A stretch of 64,000 bases of DNA from Arcobacter sp. (GTDB lineage Bacteria > Campylobacterota > Campylobacteria > Campylobacterales > Arcobacteraceae): contig JAIFNA010000004.1 in the NCBI GenBank assembly GCA_020048055.1, forward strand, positions 62,001-126,000, given 5' to 3'. The notes beneath the pieces were generated by a model, which was not told the origin of the DNA, made no database searches, and saw nothing but the letters and a program-made list of their open reading frames with translations. The translations under genes were made by a program, and so were the position numbers. Shown piece after piece: positions 38,168-48,890 of the stretch (position 1 is the first letter of the stretch; every line of letters begins with the position of its first letter).

Positions 38168-38803
38168 TTAATAAGCTAATGGTGTTTTTTTGATTTTTTG
38201 ATCAGCATCAGGACTAATTGCACCAAAACCATCATATTCTATCTGCTCTGCAATTTTTTCAAATGGTGTAAGAAGGTCATCTTTTAAAACGAAATGTGCT
38301 CTTTGCTCACTTGCATTTTCATATCTTCCACCATGCACAATTGCAAGTTCTGGACAAACCTCAGCACAATATCCACAAAAGATACATCTTCCTAAGTTTA
38401 TAGAATACTCAACAACCTCTTTTCGAGATTTTTCATCAATTTTTGTTTCCATTCTGATACAGTTTGAGATACAAATTTTTTCACAAAGTCCACACCCAAT
38501 ACATCTGTTATTTCCACTCTCCAATAAACCTAAAAGTTTATGTATTGATCTGTATCGTGGACTTATAGGAAGTTGCTCAATTGGATATTGGACTGTGTGC
38601 ATTTGATTTTTAAACAATGCTTGGTTCATTATTTTAAATGTAATCCCAAGACCTTTAAATAACTCAACACTTAGTGTTCTACTCATAACCTGCTTGAATG
38701 CTTCCCATCCTGTTTTTGGATACTCCTCAATTTCAACTTTTACATATCCATTTGTCCCTGTATCTCTTTCATTTGTATGTTTTTTTAAATCGTGATAACT
38801 CAT
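38168..38803 (-). CDS. nuoI: complex I iron-sulfur subunit NuoI
   Basis: Two 4Fe-4S motifs, CIGCGLCEKICISNC and CIFCGYCAEVCPE, hold clusters N6a and N6b leading to NuoB. Length 211 residues includes longer ends than the enteric protein. Confidence 0.95.
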   Translation of the reverse strand: MSYHDLKKHTNERDTGTNGYVKVEIEEYPKTGWEAFKQVMSRTLSVELFKGLGITFKIMNQALFKNQMHTVQYPIEQLPISPRYRSIHKLLGLLESGNNRCIGCGLCEKICISNCIRMETKIDEKSRKEVVEYSINLGRCIFCGYCAEVCPELAIVHGGRYENASEQRAHFVLKDDLLTPFEKIAEQIEYDGFGAISPDADQKIKKTPLAY

Positions 38804-38812
38804 ACTATTTCC

Positions 38813-39775
38813 TTATACCATCATCACTATGCCAGTGATTACAATGTTTAATAACCCAATAGGCATCAATACTTTCCAACAAAGCCACATTAATTGATCT
38901 GGTCTTACATGTGGCCAAGCAGCTCTTGTCCAAAGGAATATAAAAATCAAAAGCATAACTTTTAATAAAATTGCAATTGCACCTGGGATAAACCATAAAT
39001 CATTAAATCCACCTAAGAAAATTAATGAAACCAAAAATGAAATAGTAAATAAATTTGCATATTCCCCTATAAAAAACATACCCCATCTCATACCTGAATA
39101 CTCAGTTGCATATCCACTAACAACCTCTGCTTCATGCTCAAGAAGGTCAAATGGTGTTCGGTTTGTTTCAGCAAAACCTGCAATTAAAAATAGGAAAAAT
39201 GCAACAGGTTGAGTCCAAATAAGCCAATACTCAATACCACCAGATTGGTAGTTATTTATATCAATCAAACTAAGACTTCCTATCATCATAACTGGTGCTA
39301 AAATTGCTAATCCAGTTACAACTTCATAAGATAAAAGCTGAATTGCTGTTCTAGCTCCACCCAAAAGTCCCCATTTATTTGCTTGTGCCATACCTGCTAA
39401 AAGTGGTCCATAAAGTCCTGTTGCCATAACACCAAGTACAAAAAGAACACCAACACTTACATCAGAAATAATAACACCAGGGATAAAAGGAACTGCACTC
39501 ATAGCTATAAATGCAGTTGCAGCTGTTATTACTGGAGCAATCATAAAGATTATTTTATTTGCATTTTGAGGCACAAAATCCTCTTTTGTAAATAACTTAA
39601 TCCCATCTGCTGCGATTTGCAACAAACCAAAAGGACCAACATGCATAGGTCCAAGTCTTCTTTGCATAAAAGCTAATACTTTTCTTTCAATATATGTTGT
39701 AAACCCAGCAAGAGCTGAGAATACCAAAAGAACAACAACAACTTTTAGTAGAGTCATTAATATATCATTATCCAT
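38813..39775 (-). CDS. nuoH: complex I subunit NuoH
   Basis: A 320-residue, eight-helix subunit lining the quinone chamber. RRLGPMHVGPFGLLQ and AETNRTPFDLLEHEAEVVSGY (shown in part) are the diagnostic motifs. It separates nuoI from the second nuoG. Confidence 0.96.
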   Translation of the reverse strand: MDNDILMTLLKVVVVLLVFSALAGFTTYIERKVLAFMQRRLGPMHVGPFGLLQIAADGIKLFTKEDFVPQNANKIIFMIAPVITAATAFIAMSAVPFIPGVIISDVSVGVLFVLGVMATGLYGPLLAGMAQANKWGLLGGARTAIQLLSYEVVTGLAILAPVMMIGSLSLIDINNYQSGGIEYWLIWTQPVAFFLFLIAGFAETNRTPFDLLEHEAEVVSGYATEYSGMRWGMFFIGEYANLFTISFLVSLIFLGGFNDLWFIPGAIAILLKVMLLIFIFLWTRAAWPHVRPDQLMWLCWKVLMPIGLLNIVITGIVMMV

Positions 39776-39822
39776 TTTTCATCCTTAATTTTGTTTCACA
39801 AAATGAAGCAAACCCCATTTCA

Positions 39823-42288
39823 TTATTTTTTTCCTAAAGCACAATCTGAAGATCGTTTTAAATTTGCATTTATAAATCTATAGCCTGCAAATAGTTTTTT
39901 TGTTTGACTATTTTTTTCAAATGTTGGAACATAAGATATTTCACCTCTTAATTGCGAATCTACTTTAACTTGAAGACAAACGAAACCATTTAATGTTGAA
40001 ACCTCAACCATCTCCCCTTCACTCATCTCAAGTTTTCCCAAAAACTCACTTGAAACATAAAGTGACATTGTTTCATCTTGTAATTGCTTAGCTTTACTTG
40101 TAAATTCATTAAATTGGTTAAGTGGATTTGCTTTGTAGATTACCAAACCATCCATTTTTTCTCCACTAGCTTTTGTTACAATCTCACTCCAAGGTAAATT
40201 TTGTGAACTTAAAACATACCCTCTTCTCTCTTCCATACCATTTGTAAAATAATTTTCTAGGTTTTCAAATGGTACATTTTCAAATATTTGAGCAGTGTAA
40301 TCAATCACATTTTGTACATTTTTATCTAATAATCTATTTGCGATATCATTTAATTCATAACCATTGTATTTTATAGCAGCATTTGTAGGGACAACTCTTT
40401 TATCAATATTTACAAATGTCCCCTCTTGTTGATTTAGAGTAGGCATATCCAAATCCCCATCACCAAGTGCGCTTAATTGAACATCAGCTAACATATTGTA
40501 GCCGATTGTTTTACCGCTTCCTTTTTCATCAAGTTCACAAATTAAACTTACCCCTAGAGTATTTGTTGAGCTTGGGATAATGATCACTTCAAAATCTGTA
40601 TACTTCTCAATCATTCCACAAAGTTTTGCTAAATTTTCAGCTCGTGGGTGATTATACAAATCCTCCCCAACTATAAATGAAAAATTATCTTTTTTATCCA
40701 TCATTGAAGCTATTATTTCAAGTAACGCATCATTACTACCAATCATCTCTAAAAGTTGTGTTGTTTGGTAATTTTCCTCTTTTGATAATTTTTTTGAAAC
40801 CTCTTTGGTTATCTCTTTTTCCTCACCACTCTCTTCATCTTTAACCATTTCTACAACTTGTTCTTTTACAACTTCAGTTATCGTTTTTGTTTTTTCAATT
40901 TTTAAACTTTCTAAATAAGATACAATCTCACTTGGTAGGTTTTTTCCAAATAGATCCAAAACAAGATACAAAATTGCCTCTTCACACAAAGGTGAATGGA
41001 AAATAGTTTCGATTGTTTTCCCTTTTTTGCCAAAACCTTCAACTGTACTATCTTCCAATGGATGGAAATAAAGGGCTGAGCCTTTATTTAGAGATATTGA
41101 ATTGTTAAAACCATATCTAACACTTGGTGCATCTGATTTAAAATAACTTCCAACCGAAATCACGAAATTACTATTATGTAGCTTTTTTAAATCTCCGCTA
41201 TAAAGTGATGAACCAGTTATTGATGAGAAGTTATTTAAAAATCTTCTATAAGCAAATGCATCATCATTAACAAGTTTTAATCCCAATTTAGTTTTAAGTA
41301 GTTGTAAAACATATGCTTCTTCATTTGTGATAAAACTATTAAAAATGATTGTTTCACTATCTTTAAAAGCATTGATAACTTTTTCAAATGCAACTTTATC
41401 TTTTGAAGCTACCCCATTTGAATAATCAAAGCCAAATCTAGCAGCCCCACTTAAACTTGTATAGTGTGCATCATTTGTAACTCTATAAATTTTATTTGTT
41501 TCATCTTTGATACTTTTGTGTTTCACTTCATAATAAAGCAATGCACAATCAGAACTATATGGATTTGCTGCTGGAATTTTTGTAAGCTCCCATGCATTTG
41601 AGGTATATTTAAAATCTGTACTAACTAATGCTCCAACAGGACATACAGCAATACACTCACCACAATCAATACAACTCTCCTCCTCAAAACTAATTAAGTT
41701 TTTATTTAGCTTATTCCACATAGAGTATGCATCTTTTGGCATATTGTCTTTATAACTTTTATCAAGTGCTTCGCTACCTCTTGAAGTTGTACTTAGTGCG
41801 TCTGAGCCTATCATATCTTTACATACTGTCACACATTTTTCACAAACAATGCAAAGTCCAGGGTCATAGCTCATAACGCCCCAATTTTGCGTATCTCTTA
41901 AAACATCTTTTACAGCATAGTTTTGCTTATCTACGCCCATATAAAGTGAATAGTTTTGTAATTCACACTCTCCACTTTGATCACAAACTCCACATTGCAA
42001 TGGGTGATTTACATCATAAACTTCCATAATTGCTCGTCTTTCAACTTCAATATTTTCAGTTTTAGTATTAATCTCCATACCATCTTTTACTTTTGCATTA
42101 CATGCGTAAATTTGTTTTCCGCCAGATTCAACCAAACATAACCTACAAGCTAAAGTCGGCGAACATCTAGTAAGATAGCAAATAGCAGGGATAAATATAT
42201 CATTTGCTCTAGCTACATTTAAAATATACTCACCATCTTGGGCTTGGCAACTAATCCCATCAATTTTTACAGTAACTAATTCACTCAT
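39823..42288 (-). CDS. nuoG: second NuoG copy, lacking the N7-type cluster ligands
   Basis: The N-terminal part holds ligands for the 2Fe-2S cluster (CYLTRC, ACRLC), the His-Cys cluster (HPLQCGVCDQSGEC) and two 4Fe-4S sites (CIVCEKCVTVC, CIDCGECIAVC). In the following molybdopterin-like domain the CxxCxxxC and later Cys seen in the first copy are lost (SSDCALL and LSGAARFG). A Lys/Glu-rich insert lies near residues 490-530, and about 35 extra residues separate the two 4Fe-4S motifs. I start it at the ATG at 42288, which overlaps the first copy by eight bases. Confidence 0.9.
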   Translation of the reverse strand: MSELVTVKIDGISCQAQDGEYILNVARANDIFIPAICYLTRCSPTLACRLCLVESGGKQIYACNAKVKDGMEINTKTENIEVERRAIMEVYDVNHPLQCGVCDQSGECELQNYSLYMGVDKQNYAVKDVLRDTQNWGVMSYDPGLCIVCEKCVTVCKDMIGSDALSTTSRGSEALDKSYKDNMPKDAYSMWNKLNKNLISFEEESCIDCGECIAVCPVGALVSTDFKYTSNAWELTKIPAANPYSSDCALLYYEVKHKSIKDETNKIYRVTNDAHYTSLSGAARFGFDYSNGVASKDKVAFEKVINAFKDSETIIFNSFITNEEAYVLQLLKTKLGLKLVNDDAFAYRRFLNNFSSITGSSLYSGDLKKLHNSNFVISVGSYFKSDAPSVRYGFNNSISLNKGSALYFHPLEDSTVEGFGKKGKTIETIFHSPLCEEAILYLVLDLFGKNLPSEIVSYLESLKIEKTKTITEVVKEQVVEMVKDEESGEEKEITKEVSKKLSKEENYQTTQLLEMIGSNDALLEIIASMMDKKDNFSFIVGEDLYNHPRAENLAKLCGMIEKYTDFEVIIIPSSTNTLGVSLICELDEKGSGKTIGYNMLADVQLSALGDGDLDMPTLNQQEGTFVNIDKRVVPTNAAIKYNGYELNDIANRLLDKNVQNVIDYTAQIFENVPFENLENYFTNGMEERRGYVLSSQNLPWSEIVTKASGEKMDGLVIYKANPLNQFNEFTSKAKQLQDETMSLYVSSEFLGKLEMSEGEMVEVSTLNGFVCLQVKVDSQLRGEISYVPTFEKNSQTKKLFAGYRFINANLKRSSDCALGKK

Positions 42289-44542
42289 CTTCAACAACCT
42301 TTTCAATTTTTACTATTTTAAATCTATATCCAAAAGGTATCAAATCATCACTTAATCCATTATCGAAAGTTGGATAGAAAGCTATCGTCCCTTTGATACT
42401 TGAATCAACTTTAAATACTTTTGTTTTTACCTGATTTTTATAGATAATATTCACTTTATCTCCAGCTTTAATTTTTGCAGCAACTCCAAATGACGCACTA
42501 CCTCTTAGATGAGTATCAGTTTGCAAAAGGAGTGATTTTGCTGTTGCCTTGTTAAATTGATGCAATGGCTCACATCTATAAATAACACTTCCATTGAATG
42601 TCTCTAAAGGAGATATGGCAACTGGTGCTTGATCATTTGTTTCTATGTCACAAATATTTAAATCATAACCCCTTAAATCATCTCCGTACTTATTAAAACC
42701 ATTTTTTAAATTATCAAATTTAATAGCTTTAAACTCTTTTTTCAAAGACAACAAAGGTGTATAGTTGATTGTGCACTCCTCTTTCTTATCTAAAATCTCA
42801 TTTGCAAAATCATTCAGACAATATCCATTAAAAGGTACAGCAACATTTGTATTTACAACTTTTAAATCAACCGATACAAAAGTACCCTCTTGTTGATTTA
42901 AAGCAGGGATATCAAAGTCCCCATTTCCATCATTTGAAAATGTAAAATCACCAAATTCGTTATATCCTATAACTTTTCCAGTTGCAACTTCATCGAGATC
43001 ACATATTAAGCTAACGCCAAGAGTGTTTGTAAAAGTAGGCATTAAAAGGATTTTAAAATTACCATATTTTTCAAGTATTGCTACCATTTTTGCAATATTT
43101 ACCCTGTTAGGATGTCCGTAAATATCACTTCCAACAATAATAGATTTAGATTTTTTTCTTATAAATCTATTTTTAATAGCCTCAATCTCCTCTTCGCCGA
43201 CACTAGATTCACCACTTAAATATCCAATATCAAGCTCCTCAATAAAATCTGAGATTGATTTTGGGACATTAATTGCAAATGCTTTACAAAGCATTGCTAA
43301 TATTGCTTCTTCACTACCAACCTCATATTTAACAAATTGAGTATATCTATTTGCTAGTGCAATATCATCAATTGGATGCATATAAACAAATTCAGCTCTT
43401 TTTCTTTTTATTGCAGTATTGACACTATATTTGACAATTGGATTATCTCTGCTGATTCTTGTTCCAATAACAATCACTCCATCACTATTTTCTATTGTTT
43501 TTGTAGTTGCACTATACAAACTTTTTCCAACAACCAAAGAGTACGCTCTTAAAAATTCTTGATACCCATAGGCATCTTCATTAACAAGTTTAAGTCCCAA
43601 TTTCTCTTTTAATTTTTGCAAAATTAGTGCTTCTTCATTTGTAATATATGAATTAAATCGTATTGTTTGTGCTGTTTTTAAAACCTTAAGCGCATTTTCA
43701 AATTCCAAAGGAGTATTTCCAATGCTTTTATTTTCATACTCAAAACCAAATCTTCCAGCACCACAAAGTGTAGAAAATTCAAAATCATTTTTTACTCTAA
43801 CAATTTTTTCATTATTTTTAACATCATATATTAAAGGACAAGCGCTGCTACAATGTGTACAAGTAGCGGGTATTTGTGTACTTTCCCACGCATTTGATGT
43901 ATATTTATAAGGATTTGAAACCAGTGCGCCAACAGGACAAACAGAGATGCAATCTCCACATTGTTCACATCTACTCATCTTAATATCAATAGTAGATTTA
44001 TATCCACCTGGCTTAATATAAAGTGCTGTCGCACCAACTATTTCATTACAAGTATGGACACATTTTTCACACATTATACAAAGGCTAGGATCGTACCCCA
44101 AAACGCCCCATTTTTTTTGCTTACGATTTAATTCCCTAATCGCAAACTCTTGTGAACTAACACCGAACTCTAAAGTTTTATTTTGCAAATCACACTCTCC
44201 ACTTTTATCGCAAACTCCGCATTGTAGTGGGTGATTAACATCGTAAAGTTTCATAATATTTGTTCTGTGATGATTTAGCTCCTCACTGTTAGTTGTAACA
44301 ATTGCTCCATTAAGAGCTTTTTCTTGGCAACTCAAAATATTTCCATCAACTCCAAATACTTTAACAGAGCACATTCTACAACTTGCAATTGGTGAAACTT
44401 TTGGCAAATAACACATTGTTGGGATATAAATATCATTTCTTCTTGCTATCTCTAAGATTGTTTCACCATAAACTCCATTGCAAACTTTGCCATCAATCGT
44501 TAGAGTAATTGGTTTCCCTCTGTGTTCTATTTTTTCACTCAT
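42281..44542 (-). CDS. nuoG: first NuoG copy, with intact N7-type cluster ligands
   Basis: The same order of iron-sulfur motifs is present: CYLPKV with CRMC, HPLQCGVCDKSGEC, CIMCEKCVHTC and CEQCGDCISVC. Unlike the second copy it keeps CTHCSSAC and a later Cys in LCGAGRFG, the ligand set of cluster N7. The start at 44542 overlaps the upstream stop as ATGA, which supports it over an earlier ATG. About 753 residues, normal for NuoG. Confidence 0.92.
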   Translation of the reverse strand: MSEKIEHRGKPITLTIDGKVCNGVYGETILEIARRNDIYIPTMCYLPKVSPIASCRMCSVKVFGVDGNILSCQEKALNGAIVTTNSEELNHHRTNIMKLYDVNHPLQCGVCDKSGECDLQNKTLEFGVSSQEFAIRELNRKQKKWGVLGYDPSLCIMCEKCVHTCNEIVGATALYIKPGGYKSTIDIKMSRCEQCGDCISVCPVGALVSNPYKYTSNAWESTQIPATCTHCSSACPLIYDVKNNEKIVRVKNDFEFSTLCGAGRFGFEYENKSIGNTPLEFENALKVLKTAQTIRFNSYITNEEALILQKLKEKLGLKLVNEDAYGYQEFLRAYSLVVGKSLYSATTKTIENSDGVIVIGTRISRDNPIVKYSVNTAIKRKRAEFVYMHPIDDIALANRYTQFVKYEVGSEEAILAMLCKAFAINVPKSISDFIEELDIGYLSGESSVGEEEIEAIKNRFIRKKSKSIIVGSDIYGHPNRVNIAKMVAILEKYGNFKILLMPTFTNTLGVSLICDLDEVATGKVIGYNEFGDFTFSNDGNGDFDIPALNQQEGTFVSVDLKVVNTNVAVPFNGYCLNDFANEILDKKEECTINYTPLLSLKKEFKAIKFDNLKNGFNKYGDDLRGYDLNICDIETNDQAPVAISPLETFNGSVIYRCEPLHQFNKATAKSLLLQTDTHLRGSASFGVAAKIKAGDKVNIIYKNQVKTKVFKVDSSIKGTIAFYPTFDNGLSDDLIPFGYRFKIVKIEKVVEDE

Positions 44543-46554
44543 AAAGCCACCATCCCCAAATAATAACATCTCATACATCTTTCAGCTTCTGCTTGAGCTT
44601 CTTCTGCCGTAAAGCCAAAATTAACTTCCATGTTATTGTATTTTCTAATTTCAGTTGGTGCTTTTTCACTAACTTCTCTTGGGAGTCCAGCCATCCAACC
44701 TTTGATTTTTTCTTTTTTGTTATAAACTTTTAGTTTATACATATGATCTTCCATAATCTCTTCATCAGTCAAACTAACTTTTCCATCATAAATATATCGA
44801 CTTATAACAGAAGCAGCTCTTCTTGCTTGTCCAACAGCGTTAACAATAGTCATTGGTCCATATTCACAATCACCAGCAGCAAATAATCCAGCTCTACTTG
44901 TCATGAAATCCTTACCATTAGTTTGTAAAGTTCCCCAAGAAGTCATAGTTAATTCCCACTCTTTTGGTAATATTTGTAGATCTGAACTTTGTGAAACAGC
45001 AGGTATTAAATAATCACATTCCAATTCAAAATCGCCATCTTCTCGTTTAACAAGCTCAGCTCTTCCACCATTTGGATCTGGAACTAACTCATATTGGTTT
45101 ACAAGAAGTGATTTTATAACTCCATTTTCATCCCTAATAGTATCAATCGCACTATGGAAAATAAACTCAACACCCTCTTCAACTGCCTCTGTGTACTCTT
45201 CAAGTGTTGTATTTTTGATTATAGTTTTTTCATCTCTTCTATAAAGCATTACAACTTTTTTTGCACCCTCTCTGATACTACATCTAACAACATCCATAGA
45301 GGTAAATCCACCACCAACGCATACAACTGTTTTACCTTTTAGTTCATTTGAAGCGGGGCTACCAATTTTAAATTTATGCCAAAGATTTACTTTATCAAGC
45401 ATAGAAATTGCACCCCAGTAGCCTTGGTGTTTTGGATTTTCATTCTCACATCTTATCGCTTTACTTAATCTTGCACCAAAACCAAGAAGTGTTGCATCAA
45501 ACTCCCCTTCAATCTCTTTTAATCTTTCACTTGTAACTCTGTGATTTGCTACAACTTCTACTGTTTCGAGTTCAGTTATAAGTTTAATATCTTCATTATA
45601 TTTATCAAATGGCATACGATATTCAGGAACTCCAACAGTAACTTCTCCACCAAGAACTGGTAATTCTTCAAAAATAGTAACACTAATACCTTTTAGCCCA
45701 AGATAATATGCCGCAGTAAGCCCAGCTGGTCCGGCCCCTATAATAGCTACTTTTTTCCCATCATTTCTTGGTTTTTGTGGTTTTACCGGGTGAATCCAAT
45801 CTAATTTATGATCTGTTTCATAATCAGCACCAATTCTTTTAAGCTCCATAATAGAAATTGGCTCATCAAGATTTGCTCTTCTACAAGCTGTTTCACAAGG
45901 ATGAGGACAAACCCTTCCGCAAGTATGTGCTAAGGGCATATGATCTCTTGTCGAACTTAAAGTGTCACTAAAATTTAAATCCCTAACACCCTCAATATAA
46001 GCTGGAATATCAATATGAGCTGGACACATATCTGTACATGGTGCAGTAATATTTGCTATGTATCTATCGTCATTGATCTCATACCATGGGGAAGAAGTTT
46101 TTGTATCTATTAACTTTTTAAATTCCTTATTAAAATATTTAATCATTTGTAAAATTGGGACGGGAACTGTTTTGCCTATCTCACATTTACTAGTTGCCAT
46201 CATCGTATCACTAATCTCATTTAGATGCTCTAGGTCACTATATTCACCCTCACCTCTTGCAATCTTATCAAGCATATCATACAAAATCCGCCCACCCCAT
46301 CTTCCAGGCGCACATCTTCCACACATTTCACTGTACTCTTGATATTGTTTTGCATAGTTTACGGCCAATTTCACAACATCGACATCAGAGGTGAAAAGTG
46401 CAAAACCATCCCAACCAACAAATGCTTTTGTATGATTATCTTTGTCATATTCAACTGGCAATTTTGCTGATGATTCTTTCCAATCCTCTATTGATTGACA
46501 ATCTCGATTGTCAATCAATTCCCCTTGCCATGTAGAAAAGTATACTTTGCTCAC
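44539..46554 (-). CDS. GltD-like FAD oxidoreductase fused to a NuoF-type cluster domain
   Basis: It occupies the nuoF position but is not NuoF. Residues about 76-150 match the C-terminal N3-cluster domain of NuoF (CGRC at 78-81, Cys124 in SKCEIG), though the third cysteine of CxxCxxC is Gly. Then comes a Fer4-type domain (Cys173, 177, 212, 216, 220, 224), an FAD Rossmann motif GAGPAGL (273-279) and a second nucleotide motif VGGGFTSMDVVR (413-424) followed by YRRDE, as in GltD. The FMN/NADH-binding domain of NuoF is absent. It probably feeds electrons into complex I from NAD(P)H or a ferredoxin-like donor. Confidence 0.88.
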   Translation of the reverse strand: MSKVYFSTWQGELIDNRDCQSIEDWKESSAKLPVEYDKDNHTKAFVGWDGFALFTSDVDVVKLAVNYAKQYQEYSEMCGRCAPGRWGGRILYDMLDKIARGEGEYSDLEHLNEISDTMMATSKCEIGKTVPVPILQMIKYFNKEFKKLIDTKTSSPWYEINDDRYIANITAPCTDMCPAHIDIPAYIEGVRDLNFSDTLSSTRDHMPLAHTCGRVCPHPCETACRRANLDEPISIMELKRIGADYETDHKLDWIHPVKPQKPRNDGKKVAIIGAGPAGLTAAYYLGLKGISVTIFEELPVLGGEVTVGVPEYRMPFDKYNEDIKLITELETVEVVANHRVTSERLKEIEGEFDATLLGFGARLSKAIRCENENPKHQGYWGAISMLDKVNLWHKFKIGSPASNELKGKTVVCVGGGFTSMDVVRCSIREGAKKVVMLYRRDEKTIIKNTTLEEYTEAVEEGVEFIFHSAIDTIRDENGVIKSLLVNQYELVPDPNGGRAELVKREDGDFELECDYLIPAVSQSSDLQILPKEWELTMTSWGTLQTNGKDFMTSRAGLFAAGDCEYGPMTIVNAVGQARRAASVISRYIYDGKVSLTDEEIMEDHMYKLKVYNKKEKIKGWMAGLPREVSEKAPTEIRKYNNMEVNFGFTAEEAQAEAERCMRCYYLGMVAL

Positions 46555-46563
46555 AGTATCTTC

Positions 46564-46830
46564 CTACTCAGCTTCGTTTTGATCTAAAGCAATAGAATTG
46601 TCTTTTGTTTTTTTAATTACAACTGTCCAATCTACTTCATTAAATTTGATTGAATTCATAAGCGTCCAACTATTTTCTTTTATAGTGTCAGCAACTACTT
46701 GTATTGGTGAAAAATCACCAATTTCAAACAAAAATATCCCATTTTCATCTTCAGATATTTCGTTGCTCATTAGCTCTACTAATCTTGGTATAAAATTTTC
46801 ACCATAGTTTCTCAAATCATATCTTTTCAT
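46564..46830 (-). CDS. small protein in the nuoE position
   Basis: An 88-residue protein between nuoD and the flavoprotein. It lacks the four cysteines of the NuoE 2Fe-2S cluster. Campylobacter jejuni and Helicobacter pylori have comparable small non-canonical proteins at this spot in their nuo operons. It may help dock the electron input protein; this is inferred from position. Confidence 0.72.
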   Translation of the reverse strand: MKRYDLRNYGENFIPRLVELMSNEISEDENGIFLFEIGDFSPIQVVADTIKENSWTLMNSIKFNEVDWTVVIKKTKDNSIALDQNEAE

Positions 46831-46839
46831 TTTATACCT

Positions 46840-48066
46840 CTATCTATCAATTTCGCCAAAAACGATATTAAGGTTACCAATAATAGTAACAACATCGGCA
46901 AGCTGATGCCCTGGAAGTAAATCTTGTAATAATCCTGTATGCCAAAAACTAGGAGCTCTTAATTTCATTCTGTATGCGTACGGTGTCCCATCACTTACAA
47001 TATAGTATCCAAGCTCCCCTTTTGGAGATTCAGTAGCCACATAAACTTCACCAACTGGTGGTCTCATCCCTTGAGTAACAAGTACAAAATGTTGCATTAA
47101 TGAGTAGTTTTGAGTCATCATCTCCTCTTTTGTGCACGAAATATATTGAGGAGCATGAGCCATTAGGGAAGTATCACTTTCGTTGTACATAGGGATAAGT
47201 TGTTTCAAAATTCTCATAGATTGGTACATTTCAGCCATATGTAGTTTGTATCTTCCGTAGCTATCACAAGTATCAGAATAAGGAACATCAAACTCAAGTT
47301 CACTATAAAGTCCATAAGGGATCTCTTTTCGTAAATCCCATTTCACACCACTTCCTCTAAGGACTAGTCCTGTACAGCCCCATGATTTTGCCATCTCTTG
47401 TGAAATAACACCAACATTTTCCAATCTCATTCTCCAAATTCGATTTGTTGTTAAAAGTCCTTCATAGATTTTTATTTGCTCATTCAAAATATCCATAAAT
47501 TTCTCTAAATTTTCAATCCAACCTTTTGGTAAATCAAGTGGAACTCCTCCAATTCTTACACTACTATGAGTAAGTCTTGCTCCACAATAATCTTCCATTA
47601 AATCCATTGCAAATTCTCTCTCTCTAAAGGCATAAAGGAAAACAGACATAGCACCAACATCAAGTGCATGTGTTGCAAGCCAAAATAGGTGAGAGATAAT
47701 TCGATTAATTTCAAGCAACATTGTTCTTATAACTTCAGCTCTTCGTGGTGCTTCGATCCCCAACAGTTTCTCAACTGCTAAAGCATAACCATAATTATTT
47801 GATGTTGCAGCAATATAATCCATCCTGTCTGTTGTAGGTAAAAATTCATTATAAATCATATTTTCACCCATTTTTTCCATACCTCTATGAAGGTACCCAA
47901 TATCTGGGTAAGCCTTTACTACCTCTTCACCTTGAAGTTCAAGAACAAGTCTAAGTTGTCCGTGAGCAGATGGATGTTGTGGTCCAAAATTAACAACCAT
48001 AGTATTGTCAACTCTATCAAATGCTATGTTTTCAAAGAAAGGTTTTAATCTGTTTGTTTGTTGCAT
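46840..48066 (-). CDS. nuoD: complex I subunit NuoD
   Basis: The 49-kDa subunit, 408 residues, forms the quinone site with Nuo[20 protein letters not shown] (positions 26-44) with its His pair and the ending GEIDR are diagnostic. It follows nuoC by two bases and is not fused to it. Confidence 0.97.
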   Translation of the reverse strand: MQQTNRLKPFFENIAFDRVDNTMVVNFGPQHPSAHGQLRLVLELQGEEVVKAYPDIGYLHRGMEKMGENMIYNEFLPTTDRMDYIAATSNNYGYALAVEKLLGIEAPRRAEVIRTMLLEINRIISHLFWLATHALDVGAMSVFLYAFREREFAMDLMEDYCGARLTHSSVRIGGVPLDLPKGWIENLEKFMDILNEQIKIYEGLLTTNRIWRMRLENVGVISQEMAKSWGCTGLVLRGSGVKWDLRKEIPYGLYSELEFDVPYSDTCDSYGRYKLHMAEMYQSMRILKQLIPMYNESDTSLMAHAPQYISCTKEEMMTQNYSLMQHFVLVTQGMRPPVGEVYVATESPKGELGYYIVSDGTPYAYRMKLRAPSFWHTGLLQDLLPGHQLADVVTIIGNLNIVFGEIDR

Positions 48067-48068
48067 AT

Positions 48069-48890
48069 CTATTTTCTCTCTTTTAAATTTTTAGTTTTAA
48101 TCTCATCAAATGGTGTTACAAGTGGTATTCCAAAGATTTTGATACCACCCTCTTCTTGATATTGTACTGGTGTTTGTGGTTCATTATCTTCACCAATTTG
48201 TGCTCCAAATGGAACTTCATGACCAAGTCTTGAGAATCTTGTTGTGTCATATCTATCAATTGAAGCTGCATCTCTTTGCTCTTCTCCAATAGTTTCCCTT
48301 GCTTCTTTTCCAAAAATTTTATCAACCTCATACCATCTAGCAGCCTCATCACCATGAAGTGGATAAGTTTTTAAAAGTGGATGTCCTTGCCAATCATCTG
48401 GCATCAAAATTCTTTTCATATATGGATGATTATTTGAAACAATTCCAAACATATCAAACATCTCTCTCTCACTCCAATCAGCCATTCTAAAAAGTGGATT
48501 TACAGATTCAATAGCAACTCCCGATTTTACAAAAGTTTTGATTCGTACTCTTTTTCTTTTAGATGTTGATAACATTTCGTAAAATATTTCAAATCCACCT
48601 TTTGTTGCTACATAATCAATAGCACTAAGCTCAACAAGTAAATCGTAAGCTAAAATCTCTTTTGCATGCTTTATCGCTTTAATATTATCTTTTGAATCTA
48701 TCCATATTACTAAATGGTCAAGTTCCAAATAAACATCATTAACCGACACTTTTTTATTAAGACTTAAATAGTCATTACTAAAAATTGAATCATCATAGAC
48801 AGATTTTTTTGGTAATGTTGGAGTTACATAAAATCTATCATTGTAATATGATTTTTTTTGTACATTTTCTTTTGATTGATATGCTCTCAT
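48069..48890 (-). CDS. nuoC: complex I subunit NuoC
   Basis: The 30-kDa subunit. The signature [14 protein letters not shown] and the segment [19 protein letters not shown] are present. The ATG at 48890 overlaps the nuoB stop by one base and has AAAAAGG upstream, so I prefer it to a start 36 bases earlier. The result is 273 residues with an extended N-terminus. Confidence 0.93.
   Translation of the reverse strand: MRAYQSKENVQKKSYYNDRFYVTPTLPKKSVYDDSIFSNDYLSLNKKVSVNDVYLELDHLVIWIDSKDNIKAIKHAKEILAYDLLVELSAIDYVATKGGFEIFYEMLSTSKRKRVRIKTFVKSGVAIESVNPLFRMADWSEREMFDMFGIVSNNHPYMKRILMPDDWQGHPLLKTYPLHGDEAARWYEVDKIFGKEARETIGEEQRDAASIDRYDTTRFSRLGHEVPFGAQIGEDNEPQTPVQYQEEGGIKIFGIPLVTPFDEIKTKNLKERK

Noticed and set aside
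44539-46554. Glutamate synthase small subunit
   Set aside because: No gltB is present and the N-terminal region matches the NuoF cluster domain inside a nuo operon.
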